5,774 nucleotides of DNA from an uncultured Eubacterium sp. (GTDB taxonomy: Bacteria > Bacillota > Clostridia > Lachnospirales > Lachnospiraceae), in contig CAJTTQ010000118.1 in NCBI GenBank assembly GCA_910579145.1, forward strand, positions 1-5,774. Direction: 5' to 3'. The notes beneath the pieces are model-generated. The model saw only the letters and a list, made by a program, of their open reading frames with translations. It did no database searches and was not told the DNA's origin. Below, one piece after another: positions 5,703-5,774 of this stretch. Position numbers and translations under genes: made by a program. Numbering within the stretch: the stretch's first letter is position 1; each line of letters opens with the position of its first letter.

Positions 5703-5774
5703 TTACCTCCATGAAAAAACTTCGTCATTTCCTAAGGCCATTGCTTTTACCACGCATGTTCCCCTGTAGCAAGT
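5703..5774 (-). CDS. Possible C-terminal end of an upstream gene (partial)
   Basis: One minus-strand frame is open from the window edge for 23 codons, ends ...VVKAMALGNDEVFSWR and stops at TAA 5703-5705. The stop overlaps the GGAGG site of the acetyltransferase gene, an arrangement typical of translationally coupled genes. The other two frames close within this stretch. I do not recognise the fragment, and 23 codons may be open by chance. Confidence 0.3.
   Translation of the reverse strand, partial: TCYRGTCVVKAMALGNDEVFSWR

Overview
The window looks like a piece of a Firmicutes chromosome, most likely a gut-type clostridium of the Lachnospiraceae. This is inferred from protein flavour, strong GGAGG-type ribosome binding sites and clostridial-style terminators, not from a search. 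Every gene I can support lies on the minus strand, so the biological reading order is from high to low coordinates.

Right part (about 5774-4808, AT-rich): a possible C-terminal end of an unknown upstream gene enters at the edge. It is followed by a GNAT-family N-acetyltransferase (5253-5696), a weak terminator-like hairpin (about 5176-5210), and the remnant of a SHOCT-domain protein gene that appears frameshifted near its end.

Central block (4704-1071, clearly more GC-rich): a recognisable sigma-A-type promoter leads into a GH23 lytic transglycosylase (SLT domain, no visible signal peptide). Sixteen bases further on comes gpmI, the cofactor-independent phosphoglycerate mutase of glycolysis, whose Shine-Dalgarno adjoins the transglycosylase stop codon. 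A compact intrinsic terminator sits between gpmI and mnmA, the tRNA 2-thiouridylase. Only about 25 bases separate the terminator from the mnmA start, so mnmA is probably expressed by readthrough or from a promoter inside gpmI. The block therefore combines cell-wall remodelling, central carbon metabolism and tRNA wobble modification, joined by position rather than by an obvious pathway.

Left part (1022-1, AT-rich): a membrane-embedded LuxR-type regulator with about six predicted membrane segments and a C-terminal helix-turn-helix. Small dyads lie on both sides of it. No sensor kinase or obvious target gene is visible.

I see no CRISPR array, insertion sequence, tRNA, rRNA or clear novel defence system. 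The points worth a second look are the terminator ahead of mnmA, the signal-less transglycosylase with a hexapeptide-repeat linker coupled to gpmI, the decaying SHOCT gene, and the orphan membrane LuxR protein in low-GC flanking DNA.
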